From contig JAIKXV010000123.1 of the NCBI GenBank assembly GCA_024683935.1, positions 70,997 through 134,996 of the forward strand: a stretch of 64,000 nt of DNA, written 5' to 3'. Position 1 is the stretch's first letter, and every line of letters begins with the position of its first letter. The notes beneath the pieces were generated by a model. It was not told the origin of the DNA. It saw only the letters and a program-made list of their open reading frames with translations, and searched no databases. The DNA comes from Lachnospiraceae bacterium. GTDB lineage: Bacteria > Bacillota_A > Clostridia > Lachnospirales > Lachnospiraceae. A program made the translations under genes and the position numbers. Shown here one piece after another: positions 1 through 9,642 of the stretch.

Positions 1-22
1 ACTCCCCCCGTTAACTGAAGTT

Positions 23-1563
23 TTACTTCCCTTTCATTTTCTTAACGGAATAAATACCTAAGGCTATGGAGAAAAGGAATCCCACAACCGCAAGTAACGG
101 CATCTCTCCGTATACCTTGGGACCCATATCCGTAAGGCAGAGCAGGCAGGAACCGAAGAATATCACACAGGCAAATACGGCAAGGATTATGTTCGTTACA
201 ATTTCACCCAGAGCTTCCACAAAGGGTTCATACCCTGTGAACTCCAGATTGATCTTCATATTGCCCTTTACAATATCCTTCAGGGCATCTGCGCAGAGCG
301 CCGGTATCTTGGCAGCCTTTTTGCCGAGAGACAGGGCTTCCGCACCCACATTCACATCCGCTATACTGGTTCCCGACATGTATCTATCCAGAAATCCGTC
401 CAGATCCTGCATGAGCTTGCCCCTGTCGGTCTTATCCGTTGTGGTTCCTACAGACATGGCCGCAGACGCGAGAGCATCGGAATCTCACTGGATGACTCCC
501 AGCACGATCTCCGAGATCAGGTTTATACTGGAATCGCTGATGGTTCCGATCATACCGAAATCAATCCAGTAGGGCTTGCCATCGGCGAACATGATATTTC
601 CCTGATGGGGGTCGGCGTGGAACATGCCCACATCCAAAACCTGATGAACATAGCTTCTCACTATCTTCTCACCCACCTCAGCCAGCTGATAACCGTCTTC
701 TATCAGCTTCTCCTTATGGGAAATGGAATAACCGTCCACATAGGTCATCGTGAGTATTCTCTCTGTGGAGAGCTCATCAATGATGGTGGGACAGGATACA
801 ACCTCATCATCCTCTATGCACTTTTCCCGGAATATGCGGGTATTTTCCGCTTCATTCCTAAAATCCAGTTCTTCCTTTGTAACCTTTTCCAGCTCTTCGA
901 TAACGGACAGAAGGTCTATCATGTTTCCGTCATCATCGCCTTCAACGACTACATTTACGATGCCGCCGAGCTTCTTTAAGAGCTCGAAATCCTGGTCCGT
1001 CATCTCGGCGATCAGCGGACGCTGCACCTTTGTAACGACCCTTGTCCCGTCCTTCAGAACGCCGTAATGCACCTGGCCTATGGAAGCGGAGCCCAGGGGC
1101 TCGTCCCTGAACTCATCATAGATCTCGTCTATCTTTTTCCCGGTCTCCTGCTCTATTACAGCCTTTGCAACCTCGGGATCGAGCGGCTGGACATTCTGAC
1201 GGAGCTTTACAAGTTCCTCGCAGTAGCTCTCAGGCAGGAGATCCGTACGGCTGGACATGATCTGTCCGATCTTTACGTAGGTAGGCCCCAGATCCTCAAG
1301 GGTTGTCCTGAGTTCAAGCGGCGTCAGACCCCCGGCATAGAAATTGTGCCTTGCAAAGATACCCATGATCTCTGCACCGCGGGTCTTCTTCATCATATTC
1401 ATCCTGGCGATTTCTTTATGAAGAAGTTTATTCAATACATCACTGTTTTTCTTTGGTGTTGTTTCAGGAGTTCGGGAGCAGAAATCACTTCCTCATTCTC
1501 TAAATGTTCCTTAACTATATCCTTAAGCTTACTTTCCTGTATCTTTTCATTTTCGTTAGCCAT
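23..1563 (-). pseudogene. UbiB/ABC1-type atypical kinase, broken by a frameshift and an in-frame TGA
   Basis: ABC1/ADCK/UbiB family. Three pieces can be read. A 43-codon start (ATG at 1563, with a GGGGG ribosome site) runs out of frame at 1432. A kinase core (485-1435, only a TTG at its open 5' end) contains the family signatures LGPTYVKIGQIMSSR, GSASIGQVH, the catalytic-loop-like HADPHQGNIMF and a DFG-like WIDFGMIG. A 144-residue tail (23-457) has two membrane helices, as at the C-terminus of this family. Core and tail are in the same frame, separated by one TGA at 485-487 (Q-stop-D). The N-terminal piece joins the core by a single-base shift near 1462-1475. Together they give a normal family length of about 500 residues. 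Either the gene is decaying or the sequence carries errors here. Family call is firm; loss of function is inferred. Confidence 0.85.
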
Positions 1564-1576
1564 ATTCCGTTACCCC

Positions 1577-2125
1577 CTATGCTTTTCTTATAGGCCATAC
1601 CCAGATAAGCCTAAGGGCACTGACTATGGAAGCAAACACTATTACAAAACCGATGATCTGCTTGAAATCACCCTCAGTTTTCCACCAGGGATTTATCATT
1701 ATCAAAAGTCAGCAGACTATCTGAAGCACGTACAGCGGGATCAGAACCCACCAGCCCTGCCTTTCGGAACGTCTGGCATAAACATAGGAATGAAAGATCC
1801 CATGGAGACTTTCAAGTATCAGGAAAAGTCCCAGGAAAAATCCCAATACAAAGATGACGTCATTCTGGAATATAAGAACAGCAATACCGCCGATCCCAAG
1901 GGCTATGGCCCCCGTCAGAAAAATGAAATGTATCAGGGCTTTATTGCTGCTCAGAAAATCAAATATCATCCCAAGGGAAATAATGATCATGACAGAGCCC
2001 CCTGCCGTAATAAGCGAAGGAAGGTAGTCCTCCGGCAGTATCAGCAGTATTACTCCGAACGCCATAAGAATGATTGCAGTCATAATGGCGCCACGCTTAA
2101 GGCTGTTTAGACCTTCAAAAATCAT
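1577..2125 (-). pseudogene. HdeD/DUF308-like membrane protein with an in-frame TGA
   Basis: Small polytopic membrane protein of about 182 residues with six hydrophobic segments, matching HdeD/DUF308 in length and layout. The start is the ATG at 2125, preceded by AGGAGG at good spacing; an upstream in-frame ATG at 2179 has no such site. Translation stops at TGA 1709-1711 after LYVLQIVC. The same frame then continues for 43 codons (LLIMINPWWKTEGDF and a further helix) to a TAG at 1577. That continuation supplies the expected last two helices, so the TGA looks like a nonsense change, for example GGA to TGA. It sits 14 bases upstream of the damaged UbiB-like gene and was probably co-transcribed with it. 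Confidence 0.75.
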
Positions 2126-2203
2126 AGCGACCTCCTGTAAATAATAGAATTGTATAATAATAAATATATCCCAAATCATCGGGAAATGCCACCATATAAT
2201 GCC

Positions 2204-3157
2204 TCAATCCCTTTTATCCCTGTCGATCAGACTGAGTGCTGCCACGGATACCAGCGCAAAGATTATCATCATAAATATCAGCGCTCCCCATCCCGGCAAA
2301 ACATTCGAGATAACGCTCTCATAAGCCGGATTTGCGTTGTGCTGTCCGGACCAGGCCAGAATATCGTTTACGGTACCGCTCTGCTCTGCTTGTATCAGAA
2401 CTTCCTGAACCGGCTGCCTGCCTTTGATCGTTATATCCTTAAACTGGACCATTGTGTTCCAGAGGGTTACCATCGGCTGTTCATTGAATCGGCCTATCGT
2501 ACACAGTATGTCCATCCCCCAGTGGGATATGGTCGTGACCTTCAGGAAATCCGCAGCTCCCAGTTCGAACATCCCTCCGGAAAAGAGCAGCTGGTAGATA
2601 AGGAGGAAGGGCATCACCGTCATCGCAGAGGTAGTGGTCTTTACGATACAGGAAACCATCAGCGCCATGATATCCGCCGTATATGTAACGAGCAGTATCG
2701 TAATCCCCATATCCACCACTCCGGAGGAAGTAACGATCCCCTCTGCAGGGATCTGTACTCCGGCTATTACGCAGATCAGAATGGTGATGATGGTCTGCAG
2801 GAAACAGAGTATCAGCTGGTAAAGCATGTGGCTCAGTATATACGATGAAATATACATGCCCGTGCGGTGTTCCTTTTTAATGATCTCCCGCTCACGGCAT
2901 ACGACCTGGATGGAATTAAAGAAGCCGTTCCAGATGCAGACGCAGGTCAGCGCAAAGGTTCCGGAAGTAGTCCCCTCCTGGGTCACGAACATATTGGCAC
3001 CCGCAACAAAGGTCACCAGCGCGGCGATCAGCGCGCCGAAGGGAAGAACCTTCCAGTCACTCTGATATACGAACATCCTCAGGAATTTTGTTAAATAAAC
3101 CCGGATCTGGGATATGCGCCCTCTGTACCGGATCTTTCCGGATGATCCTTCTGTCAT
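2204..3157 (-). CDS. ABC-2 type transporter permease (ABCG-like)
   Basis: Integral membrane subunit of an exporter, 317 residues. A cytoplasmic N-terminal stretch is followed by about six hydrophobic helices in the ABC-2 arrangement. The segment REREIIKKEHRTGMYISSY is the coupling region typical of ABCG/ABC-2 permeases, which contacts the ATPase. The ATG overlaps the stop of the upstream ATPase gene by four bases (ATGA) and has a GGAGG site, so the two are translationally coupled and almost certainly form one transporter. The substrate is unknown; lipids, peptides or drugs are usual for this group. TGA is clearly a true stop here, because the frame beyond it makes no protein-like sequence. 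Confidence 0.85.
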   Translation of the reverse strand: MTEGSSGKIRYRGRISQIRVYLTKFLRMFVYQSDWKVLPFGALIAALVTFVAGANMFVTQEGTTSGTFALTCVCIWNGFFNSIQVVCREREIIKKEHRTGMYISSYILSHMLYQLILCFLQTIITILICVIAGVQIPAEGIVTSSGVVDMGITILLVTYTADIMALMVSCIVKTTTSAMTVMPFLLIYQLLFSGGMFELGAADFLKVTTISHWGMDILCTIGRFNEQPMVTLWNTMVQFKDITIKGRQPVQEVLIQAEQSGTVNDILAWSGQHNANPAYESVISNVLPGWGALIFMMIIFALVSVAALSLIDRDKRD

Positions 3158-4503
3158 GAAGCAGAACCTCCTTCCGTTAAACCGGCATAAAGCTCATATT
3201 TCCCTATGAATTCGTCCGAGCGGCCCTCTCCGCCCTCTTCTTTACTGTTAAGGCACATTACCACCTGTTCCATCGTCTCATGCCCAAAGAACTCCCGCGC
3301 TTCGGAAGGGCTGCCGTAAAAGGCGAGCCTTCCCACATTATCGGAATCCTTGGCAAGCACGATCACCTTATCGAAAAGATCTATGACGCGGTCCGGAGTA
3401 TGAGTGATAACTATCACTATCCTGCCCTCATCGGCGATCTGTCTCAGCTTCGTGAATATCTCCCTGGAGATCACGCCGTCAAGACCGGAATCCGGCTCAT
3501 CCAGGATAAAAAGCTCCGGGTCGGTGATAAGCTCCGTTGCTATGCAGATACGGCGGAGCTGTCCCCCGGACTTCTTTGATACGAGGCCGTCCTGTCCCGT
3601 GGTAAGGCCGAGAAGATCCATGACTTCCTTAATCTTCGTATTCCTTTCCTTGCCGGAAACTGATCTCGGAAGGCGCATTACCGCAGCATCATTCACTGTG
3701 CGGATGACCGTATCCTTGCCTCTTATCAGATTCTGCTGGGGTACAAAGCCTATCTTATGCTTTACCCTGCTGTAATCCTTATATACGTCCGTACCGTTTA
3801 AGCGGATTTCGGCATCCGCCTTTTCATAACCGGTTATGGCGTTTAGCAGCGTTGTCTTTCCGGCTCCTGATCCTCCAAGGAGCAGCACGAGGGATCTGTC
3901 CGGGATATTCATGGCTATGTCTTTAAGAAGATACCTTGTCTTTCCGAAGTCTTTGGTGGCACGGCTCTTAATGCTGATACTGAGGCCCTGATCCTCAGGG
4001 GAAAAGCCGCCGGTAAGCCTGTTTCCGCCCGGAGCCTCTGCCCCGGCCTCCTGCTGTTCTTCTCCCGGCACGGCCTTCACAGGCTGGAATCTCTTTCCCA
4101 CACCGAGTATGAGAAGGGTGATCCAGTTACTGATAAGCCACAAAAGGATCCATCTTTTCCTGAGCCCGAAGACCTTCGTTATCTCAAGGAAAATACGGAT
4201 CCTGTATATGAATAAAAATATAAAGAGAACAAAGTGAATGAGGGAAGCAAGAACCCCTGTCCTGCTTTCCCTTAGAGAACCGCCGGAAAGCATGGCGACA
4301 ACAAACAAAAGGTCAATGAAACCGCAGTACCTGCCTTCCGTATACATTTCCAAAGACTCTCCGAGAGCGTAAAAACGCTGTCCCGGTATAAAGGCTTTCC
4401 ACCTGCCCTTCCAGCCAAGCTTTGCCGAAACAGCGAAAAGAGATACCGAGAAGATCAGCCATTCAAAAAGACCGTTTCCCCAGATAAAGCCTCTGTAAAA
4501 CAT
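3154..4503 (-). CDS. ABC transporter ATPase with N-terminal membrane domain (ABCG-like)
   Basis: 449 residues. Roughly the first 140 form several hydrophobic helices, followed by a Pro/Glu/Ala-rich linker and then a complete ATPase domain with Walker A GGSGAGKTT, signature SGGQLRR, Walker B LFILDEPDSGLD and switch histidine VITHTPD. The DSGLD and IATELI wording and the STPSEA-like GSPSEAREFF after the switch resemble ABCG (eye-pigment) ATPases. It is followed by its permease partner with a four-base overlap, and it begins one base after the stop of the CmpB-like gene. The leading membrane domain is not part of a standard ABCG half-transporter and may be a family-specific sensor or anchor. Confidence 0.85.
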   Translation of the reverse strand: MFYRGFIWGNGLFEWLIFSVSLFAVSAKLGWKGRWKAFIPGQRFYALGESLEMYTEGRYCGFIDLLFVVAMLSGGSLRESRTGVLASLIHFVLFIFLFIYRIRIFLEITKVFGLRKRWILLWLISNWITLLILGVGKRFQPVKAVPGEEQQEAGAEAPGGNRLTGGFSPEDQGLSISIKSRATKDFGKTRYLLKDIAMNIPDRSLVLLLGGSGAGKTTLLNAITGYEKADAEIRLNGTDVYKDYSRVKHKIGFVPQQNLIRGKDTVIRTVNDAAVMRLPRSVSGKERNTKIKEVMDLLGLTTGQDGLVSKKSGGQLRRICIATELITDPELFILDEPDSGLDGVISREIFTKLRQIADEGRIVIVITHTPDRVIDLFDKVIVLAKDSDNVGRLAFYGSPSEAREFFGHETMEQVVMCLNSKEEGGEGRSDEFIGKYELYAGLTEGGSAS

Positions 4504-5427
4504 TTATTCTCCGCCCCGGATCTTTGCGATGATATCCTGATATTTGCTGTGTCCGTTTTCGCTAAAGTTATTTAATACCATTCCTGTTCCGAAGAGCTTA
4601 TGATACTCAAGCTGCTTCTTCATATGGGCATAACGCTCTTCCAGAGCCTGGAGCTTCTGTCTCCGCTCGTTCTTTCTTTCCTCCGCCTTTTCGCTGAGGT
4701 TTTCGCGGTATTCCTCCACCGAAGCCCTGATCTTTTCTTTTCTGACCTCGCCCTTCTGTTTTTCTTCTTCGATCTTGTCCACGGTCTTCATTGTATTCGT
4801 GGCAATGACCTCGGACATTCCGTCGCTTAAGCGCAGGATGGCAGCCTCCATCTTCTGCATATGTTCAAGCTGTTTATTCAGCTTCAGGATGGTCATTACG
4901 GTGAGAATGAGGTCGATCACGAAGATCACGTACATGACTGCTAACAGGATCTGTCCCAGGAATACCGGTATGAGATCGATAATATTGTCAAAAAACGGCT
5001 GTATCACACGAAGCACAAAGGCAATGGCCAGACCCCATACGATACTGAAATCGAGACAGATATATCCGTTCAGATTGAATCTCCTGTCCCTGTAATCCCA
5101 CCATCTGGCATGGAAAAGCTTGTCCAGCAGGAAACCTGCGATCAGCTCTATCAGTGTGGCAAAAACAAGGCCGACTGCAAAAAGGAGCAGCGCACTGGCA
5201 TCTTCAAGTCCTGTTTCGATCCCGAAAGCATTGCCGATGATATCCAGGACGGACAGCACCAGTATAACCCCGCAGCCGTAAACCGGACACAGAGGACCGT
5301 TCAGGAAACCCCTGTTAATGACCTTTCCCACTGTCACGGCATGGAAGGCTACCTCCACCATCCAGCCCACAAGTGAGTAGATCATAAAATACCATAGTAC
5401 GTCATATATCGTCATTCCAAAAAACAC
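4504..5427 (-). CDS. CmpB-like putative ABC transporter permease (COG4905)
   Basis: 307 residues with about five membrane helices and a charged cytoplasmic coiled-coil tail of roughly 110 residues rich in Lys and Glu. The N-terminal signature YSLVGWMVEV followed by NRGFLNGPLCPVYG is diagnostic of the Firmicutes family annotated as putative ABC transporter permease (Pfam ABC_trans_CmpB). No biochemical role is established for the family. The gene ends immediately before the ABCG-like ATPase start, so it is probably in the same operon and could be an accessory subunit of that exporter. Confidence 0.8.
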   Translation of the reverse strand: MFFGMTIYDVLWYFMIYSLVGWMVEVAFHAVTVGKVINRGFLNGPLCPVYGCGVILVLSVLDIIGNAFGIETGLEDASALLLFAVGLVFATLIELIAGFLLDKLFHARWWDYRDRRFNLNGYICLDFSIVWGLAIAFVLRVIQPFFDNIIDLIPVFLGQILLAVMYVIFVIDLILTVMTILKLNKQLEHMQKMEAAILRLSDGMSEVIATNTMKTVDKIEEEKQKGEVRKEKIRASVEEYRENLSEKAEERKNERRQKLQALEERYAHMKKQLEYHKLFGTGMVLNNFSENGHSKYQDIIAKIRGGE

Positions 5428-5452
5428 GCTTACTCTCCTTTATCATCAGAGC

Positions 5453-6007
5453 TTATTCGTCAAATGCGAAGTATGTCAGTTCTCCGCCTTCAATGGTAAA
5501 GAATACAAGGTCTTCGTCACTGTTGTCGCTTATATACTGCAGACAGAGCTCCACATTATCAAGCCCCCTGCTGTCAAGCTCTTCACGCCATGTGCTTATC
5601 TCGTTAAGCCATGCGGGGATAACATCATCACGTAAAGCACTTTCGTCAAGGTCATCCTTCGTACTCACGCCATCGCTCCAGATCTGTACAAAGATCTCAT
5701 CGGGATCATAGGTCACACGGTAACCGCGATCTTCCTGGTTCCATGCGGCTTCAACACGTTCATCTACGAATCCGGCCGCCTCTGCGGTCTCGTCGTCCTC
5801 AGCGTTTTCAGCCGGGGTCTCCTCCACCGATTTCTCTGTGGTGATCTCTCCGTTATTATTCTCAGTCTTGAAGTTATAATCCTTTGTTCCCTCATCCGTG
5901 GTTGTTGAAACATTAACCTCCGTAGTGGATGTGCTTGTCGAGCTGCATCCGCTTAAAGCGGCCAGGATCATGGCCATTAACACTGCTGTCAACACTCTGT
6001 TCTTCAT
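5453..6007 (-). CDS. Secreted lipoprotein, unknown function
   Basis: 184 residues. A typical lipoprotein signal peptide (MKNRVLTAVLMAMILAALSG, then Cys21) ends in the lipobox LSGC, so the mature protein should be lipid-anchored on the outer face of the membrane. A Ser/Thr-rich and then acidic linker of about 70 residues precedes a compact C-terminal domain of about 105 residues (DERVEAAWNQEDRGYRVTYD onward). I do not recognise that domain. It lies 25 bases upstream of the CmpB-like gene and is probably in the same operon. Confidence 0.7.
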   Translation of the reverse strand: MKNRVLTAVLMAMILAALSGCSSTSTSTTEVNVSTTTDEGTKDYNFKTENNNGEITTEKSVEETPAENAEDDETAEAAGFVDERVEAAWNQEDRGYRVTYDPDEIFVQIWSDGVSTKDDLDESALRDDVIPAWLNEISTWREELDSRGLDNVELCLQYISDNSDEDLVFFTIEGGELTYFAFDE

Positions 6008-6040
6008 AAATAATTATCTCCTTATCAATATATTCAAAGT

Positions 6041-7642
6041 TTATTTTTCCACAACCTGGGTCGCGGAACCGTATGCCTTGTACGGTCTTCCGTTTTCATC
6101 AAATTCTGCCGTATATCTGATATGGAAGGGCACTTTGTCCGCTGTAAGCGGAATAACCGCCTCAATGGACTCTGCGCCGTTATCCAGCTGTTTCATCAGG
6201 TCACGGTACATATCCGCCACCTCTGCGGGAAACAGGCCGCTTTCAATAAGGGGTTCGGGATAATTCTGCAGAACGGCAGGCAGTCCCAGCACCCTCCTGC
6301 AACGTGAACAGGGTCTCATTTCATGGGTTGACACATCATACTCCCAGGAGAAAGTATTATTCTGGTCGCTTGCCATCTCAAATTTCTTCAGATTGTCTTC
6401 CAGGCTCTTACGGGCTTCCTTTTCAGCCGTAATATTCCGGATGGTGACAAAGAACATATACTCATCGCTCATGGAGCCTATCAGCTGGATAACACTCCTT
6501 ATGCATACCCTGTCCTCTCCGCAGCACTGGGATTCTAAGCTTCTCCATGTTTCACATTCTTCATCACTGTATGTTTTTATAATGTTTTCCAATACACTTT
6601 TATACTTCTCCCTTTCCTCGGGGAAAAAGCTGTCTAAAGGATTGGCGTTCAGGATGGATGCTTTTTCGTGCTGCATTCCGAGTTCAGCGATATATTTCTG
6701 GTTAACCCGCAGCACGTTTACTTCTCCGTTCCGGTAAGTCACTATTGCGGAGGGACCTGCAAATCTGTTGAAAAGCAGGGTTTCCGAAGCACCGGGATTC
6801 CAGAGGGAATTATCCTGCAGGGCTCCGAAGGACTTGTAATTGAAAGCGAGAGACTCGTGCTTTCCGTCCTTAAGCAGCCGTATCGCAGTATCTTCATCCT
6901 CGGGCTTATTATATAAATATCCCTGATTGTAATAGCAGCCGATGCTCTGCATAAAGAGCGCCTGCTCCGTGGTCTCGACTCTCTCGGCTATAACCGGAGT
7001 ATTGAGCCATTTAGCCATCTGTACCAGGGCGTTTATGATCTTCCCGCTGCGTTCTCCCGCTCCATCAGAGAGAAATCCCATATCCAGCTTCAGCACATCG
7101 ATCTTAAAGTCTCTCAATGCATTAAGGGATGTGCATCCCCTGCCGAAGTCATCCATTACCACCACATAACCGGCCTCATGGAGCTTTTCCAGCACGGGAA
7201 GGATCTTTTCCTTTCCCTCATCAGCAAAGCTTTCATTTATCTCGACACGAAGATAATACACCGGGATATCGTATTTTTTCCTGATGGCTTCTATGCTGTC
7301 CACATAGGAGGCATCCTCCCGGATATCATATCTTGACATATTGACAGATATGGGAACCGCATAAATCCCTTCATCGAGACACCTTCTCTGGAATCTGCAT
7401 ACCTCCTCGAATATATGGAGATCTGCCTTGAAAATCAGTCCGTTTTTTTCAAGAACCGGGATGATGTCGCCGGTTTCCTGCAATCCGCACTCCGGGTCAG
7501 ACCACCGGAGCAGCGCCTCCATTCCGGTAATCCTGTAATTCGAGCAGTTCACCTGTGTCTGATAGGCAGCGCTGATATGTCCTTTCTTTATCGCCTCATC
7601 TATGCGTTTGACGATCTCTTTTTCTGTAAGAGCTCTGTTCAT
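6041..7642 (-). CDS. EAL-domain c-di-GMP phosphodiesterase with C-terminal PAS-like domains
   Basis: 533 residues from the ATG at 7642, chosen because GGAGG lies six bases upstream; two earlier in-frame ATGs lack a site. An EAL domain fills residues 1 to about 245: MEALLRW, SVNMSRY, RVEINES, VVMDDFGRGCTSL, DVLKLDMGF and a QGY near its end. The usual AEGVET reads AERVET, but the catalytic glutamates and the DD pair are kept, so hydrolysis of cyclic di-GMP is plausible. The rest looks like two PAS-type sensor domains. EAL before PAS is the reverse of the common order. There is no membrane segment. The EAL call is firm; activity is inferred. Confidence 0.85.
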   Translation of the reverse strand: MNRALTEKEIVKRIDEAIKKGHISAAYQTQVNCSNYRITGMEALLRWSDPECGLQETGDIIPVLEKNGLIFKADLHIFEEVCRFQRRCLDEGIYAVPISVNMSRYDIREDASYVDSIEAIRKKYDIPVYYLRVEINESFADEGKEKILPVLEKLHEAGYVVVMDDFGRGCTSLNALRDFKIDVLKLDMGFLSDGAGERSGKIINALVQMAKWLNTPVIAERVETTEQALFMQSIGCYYNQGYLYNKPEDEDTAIRLLKDGKHESLAFNYKSFGALQDNSLWNPGASETLLFNRFAGPSAIVTYRNGEVNVLRVNQKYIAELGMQHEKASILNANPLDSFFPEEREKYKSVLENIIKTYSDEECETWRSLESQCCGEDRVCIRSVIQLIGSMSDEYMFFVTIRNITAEKEARKSLEDNLKKFEMASDQNNTFSWEYDVSTHEMRPCSRCRRVLGLPAVLQNYPEPLIESGLFPAEVADMYRDLMKQLDNGAESIEAVIPLTADKVPFHIRYTAEFDENGRPYKAYGSATQVVEK

Positions 7643-7664
7643 CTCCATCCTCCGGGAAATATGA

Positions 7665-7693
7665 CGGATCCGGCCCATTACAAGCCGGATCCG
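7665..7693 (-). terminator. Perfect 9-bp inverted repeat between symporter and EAL genes
   Basis: CGGATCCGG at 7665-7673 pairs exactly with CCGGATCCG at 7685-7693 around an 11-base loop. It lies just 3' of the symporter stop (7719). In the minus direction it is followed only by TCATATTT, so it is at best a weak intrinsic terminator; the arms are also GGATCC-containing palindromes in their own right. Confidence 0.35.
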
Positions 7694-7718
7694 CCGATAT
7701 GATTACAGCTTACGGATA

Positions 7719-9377
7719 TCACCGCCGCTGATTGAACTTCTCAATATCAATAAGCTTCTCATGCTTTGCAACAATGGTGGTAACCACAGCGTCACCGGTT
7801 ACATTGGTGCATGCCTGCATCATGCCCATCAGAGGATACAGTCCCATGACAAGGCTTATTGCTTCAGCCGGGATACCTATCTGGGGTACCAGCAGTGCTA
7901 TGCACACAAGGTTTCCTCCGGGAACTCCGGGGCTTCCTACAGAAAGCACAATAATCGAGATAAAGAGTGAAAGCAGCACGCTTCCGGATGCCGGAATGTT
8001 AAAGATCTTTGCAAAGAACAGGGCTGTTATCATAAGTGAGATACAGTTACCGTCCATATTGATCGTAGCTCCGAGAGGCAGTGAGAAGGAATAAACCTTC
8101 GGAGAAACACCCATTTCATCACACTGCTTGAGGGATGAAGGAAGGGCCGCGTTGCTGGAAGCGAAGGTAAAAGCGGAAACCATCGCAGGATAATACTTCA
8201 TAAGGAAGGTGAGCGGATTCAGGCCCGCAAAGATTAGGAGCAGCAGAAGATAAACTATTATCATCAGCAGATCTCCGAAATAGATAACCGGTACCCAGAG
8301 GATAACGTTTGCCAGATCCGCCAGGTTCATGTTTATCATCATCTTTGCCATTGAGCAGAATACTATCAACGGGATAAAGCCCACCAGCACCGTTGTGATC
8401 TTCGAAAAGATCGCATTGAAAACAGCCAGTATTTCCTTCGCCAGGGGATATTTCTTTGCCAGGACAGCAGCAGCCAGACCAAGTATAACTGCCATGAATA
8501 TGATCTGCAGCATATCTGACTTCTGGAAAGGAGTCACTATGTCACTGGGAACTACGCCGACCAGCGTGTCCTTAATGGAAATCTTAACGTCCTCTCCCTT
8601 TGCAAGAGTATCTGCCGCAGCCTCTTCCGAAACCGCAGCGGCCAGGGATGTATGCCCTATCGGGAACAGATTATATGTAAAGAATCCGATGCAGATCGCA
8701 ATAGCGGATGTACAAATATACATTATTACGACCTTGATCGCTATACGTCCCAGAGCCTTTATATCACCAAAGTCGGCAATGCTGGCCGCGATGGAGAAGA
8801 ATACCAGGGGTGCCACGATCATCTTTAACGCATTCATGAATACGGTATAGACAGGCACAAAGAGATTGGTGCTCACTCCCTTGGCAGCATCCGCAGGCAG
8901 GACTGACTGCATGATAAGTCCGGTAGCGATACCGAGCACAAGAGCGATAAGCGTAAGGACAAGGCTGCTGTAAGCTGACTTTTTAACCCTGACCGCTACG
9001 GTATTAACGCCGCTGCTGTTCTTTATCTGGATATCGTCCTTCAGGATCTTATCCAGCAGCCTGCGTATTACGGCATTCGCCTCTTCATCTTCCTGTTCGA
9101 AAAGAAGCTCCTTTTCGATATCTGCCGCATCAAAGGCTGTACCCCTTGCTCTGAAGCGAACCTCTACATTTCCGAGAATGCCGCCCACTTCTATCTTGAT
9201 ATCTTCTGCAGGATCAGCTGCATTTGAAATAAGCTTGGCAAGCACCTCTTCGGACGTAAGGACTGTCCGTGCGGCTTCCTTTGAAGCAACCTTTCTCTCG
9301 TCAAGGGCTTTTCTGATAAAGTCCAGTCCTTCGGCGATACTATCATTACTGCATTTTAGATTGATAGTTGTTCCCAT
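7719..9377 (-). CDS. Dicarboxylate/amino acid:cation symporter with N-terminal HATPase-like domain
   Basis: 552 residues. Residues from about 135 onward are a complete DAACS/SLC1 (GltPh-like) transporter. The serine-rich hairpin FASSNAALPSSL, the unwound TM7 motif GATINMDG, the second hairpin SPGVPGG and the TM8 TNVTGDAVVTTIV are all present, so cation-coupled uptake of glutamate, aspartate or a C4-dicarboxylate is likely. The first 130 residues are soluble and carry an N-box-like EEVLAKLISNA within a pattern reminiscent of anti-sigma-type HATPase domains. I believe this fusion occurs in other Lachnospiraceae, but that is from memory. Start at 9377 has AAGGAAGGG upstream. The repeat element at 9430 lies directly upstream. 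Confidence 0.88.
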   Translation of the reverse strand: MGTTINLKCSNDSIAEGLDFIRKALDERKVASKEAARTVLTSEEVLAKLISNAADPAEDIKIEVGGILGNVEVRFRARGTAFDAADIEKELLFEQEDEEANAVIRRLLDKILKDDIQIKNSSGVNTVAVRVKKSAYSSLVLTLIALVLGIATGLIMQSVLPADAAKGVSTNLFVPVYTVFMNALKMIVAPLVFFSIAASIADFGDIKALGRIAIKVVIMYICTSAIAICIGFFTYNLFPIGHTSLAAAVSEEAAADTLAKGEDVKISIKDTLVGVVPSDIVTPFQKSDMLQIIFMAVILGLAAAVLAKKYPLAKEILAVFNAIFSKITTVLVGFIPLIVFCSMAKMMINMNLADLANVILWVPVIYFGDLLMIIVYLLLLLIFAGLNPLTFLMKYYPAMVSAFTFASSNAALPSSLKQCDEMGVSPKVYSFSLPLGATINMDGNCISLMITALFFAKIFNIPASGSVLLSLFISIIVLSVGSPGVPGGNLVCIALLVPQIGIPAEAISLVMGLYPLMGMMQACTNVTGDAVVTTIVAKHEKLIDIEKFNQRR

Positions 9378-9429
9378 TCGCTCACCCTTCCTTTATTAAA
9401 TATTTAATGATTCGGACGCCAAAAGTCAC

Positions 9430-9591
9430 ATTTTGATTAAATACGGATTGCTCCCCACAATCCTACCCCACACTCGCATTTCGCGGGGCCCCTTCCCCAC
9501 TTCATGCTCGTGTAGGGGTGCGCCCAAAGTTCTTGTCCCCACCACAAGCAAGCCTGTGTGGTGACAATTGCTTTTGGCGCTTTAATCAAAT
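9430..9591. repeat. Structured intergenic repeat, copy 1
   Basis: Bounded by near-perfect terminal inverted repeats, ATTTTGATTAA at 9430 and TTAATCAAATT at its right end. Inside are two hairpins. The first pairs CCCCACACTCGCAT with ATGCTCGTGTAGGGG. The second has CCAAAG/CTTTTGG arms with a copy-specific interior (TTGTCCCCACCACA paired to TGTGTGGTGACAA). A second copy at 19922-20150 shares all the constant parts in the same orientation. It occupies the gap between the 3' end of the 1202-residue gene and the 5' end of the symporter. No reading frame of note lies inside. Confidence 0.85.
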
Positions 9592-9599
9592 TATCTTTC

Positions 9600-9628
9600 C
9601 GCAGGAACCCGTTGTCAAGTTTCCTGCG
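9600..9628 (-). terminator. Hairpin downstream of the 1202-residue gene
   Basis: CGCAGGAA (9600-9607) pairs with TTCCTGCG (9621-9628), with further partial pairing inward. It lies 14 bases past the stop of the large gene on the minus strand. The sequence following it on that strand is GAAAGATAATTTG, without a clear T-tract, so it is a possible but weak intrinsic terminator. Confidence 0.35.
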
Positions 9629-9642
9629 TAACTTTTCCTGTA

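Noticed and set aside
485..1711. UGA read as tryptophan or selenocysteine in this genome
   Set aside because: TGA is the functional stop at many coupled ATGA junctions in the window (for example 3154, 18222, 26333, 48416, 58242), and the frame after the TGA at 2204 is not protein-like. The two in-frame TGAs are better explained as nonsense changes or errors.
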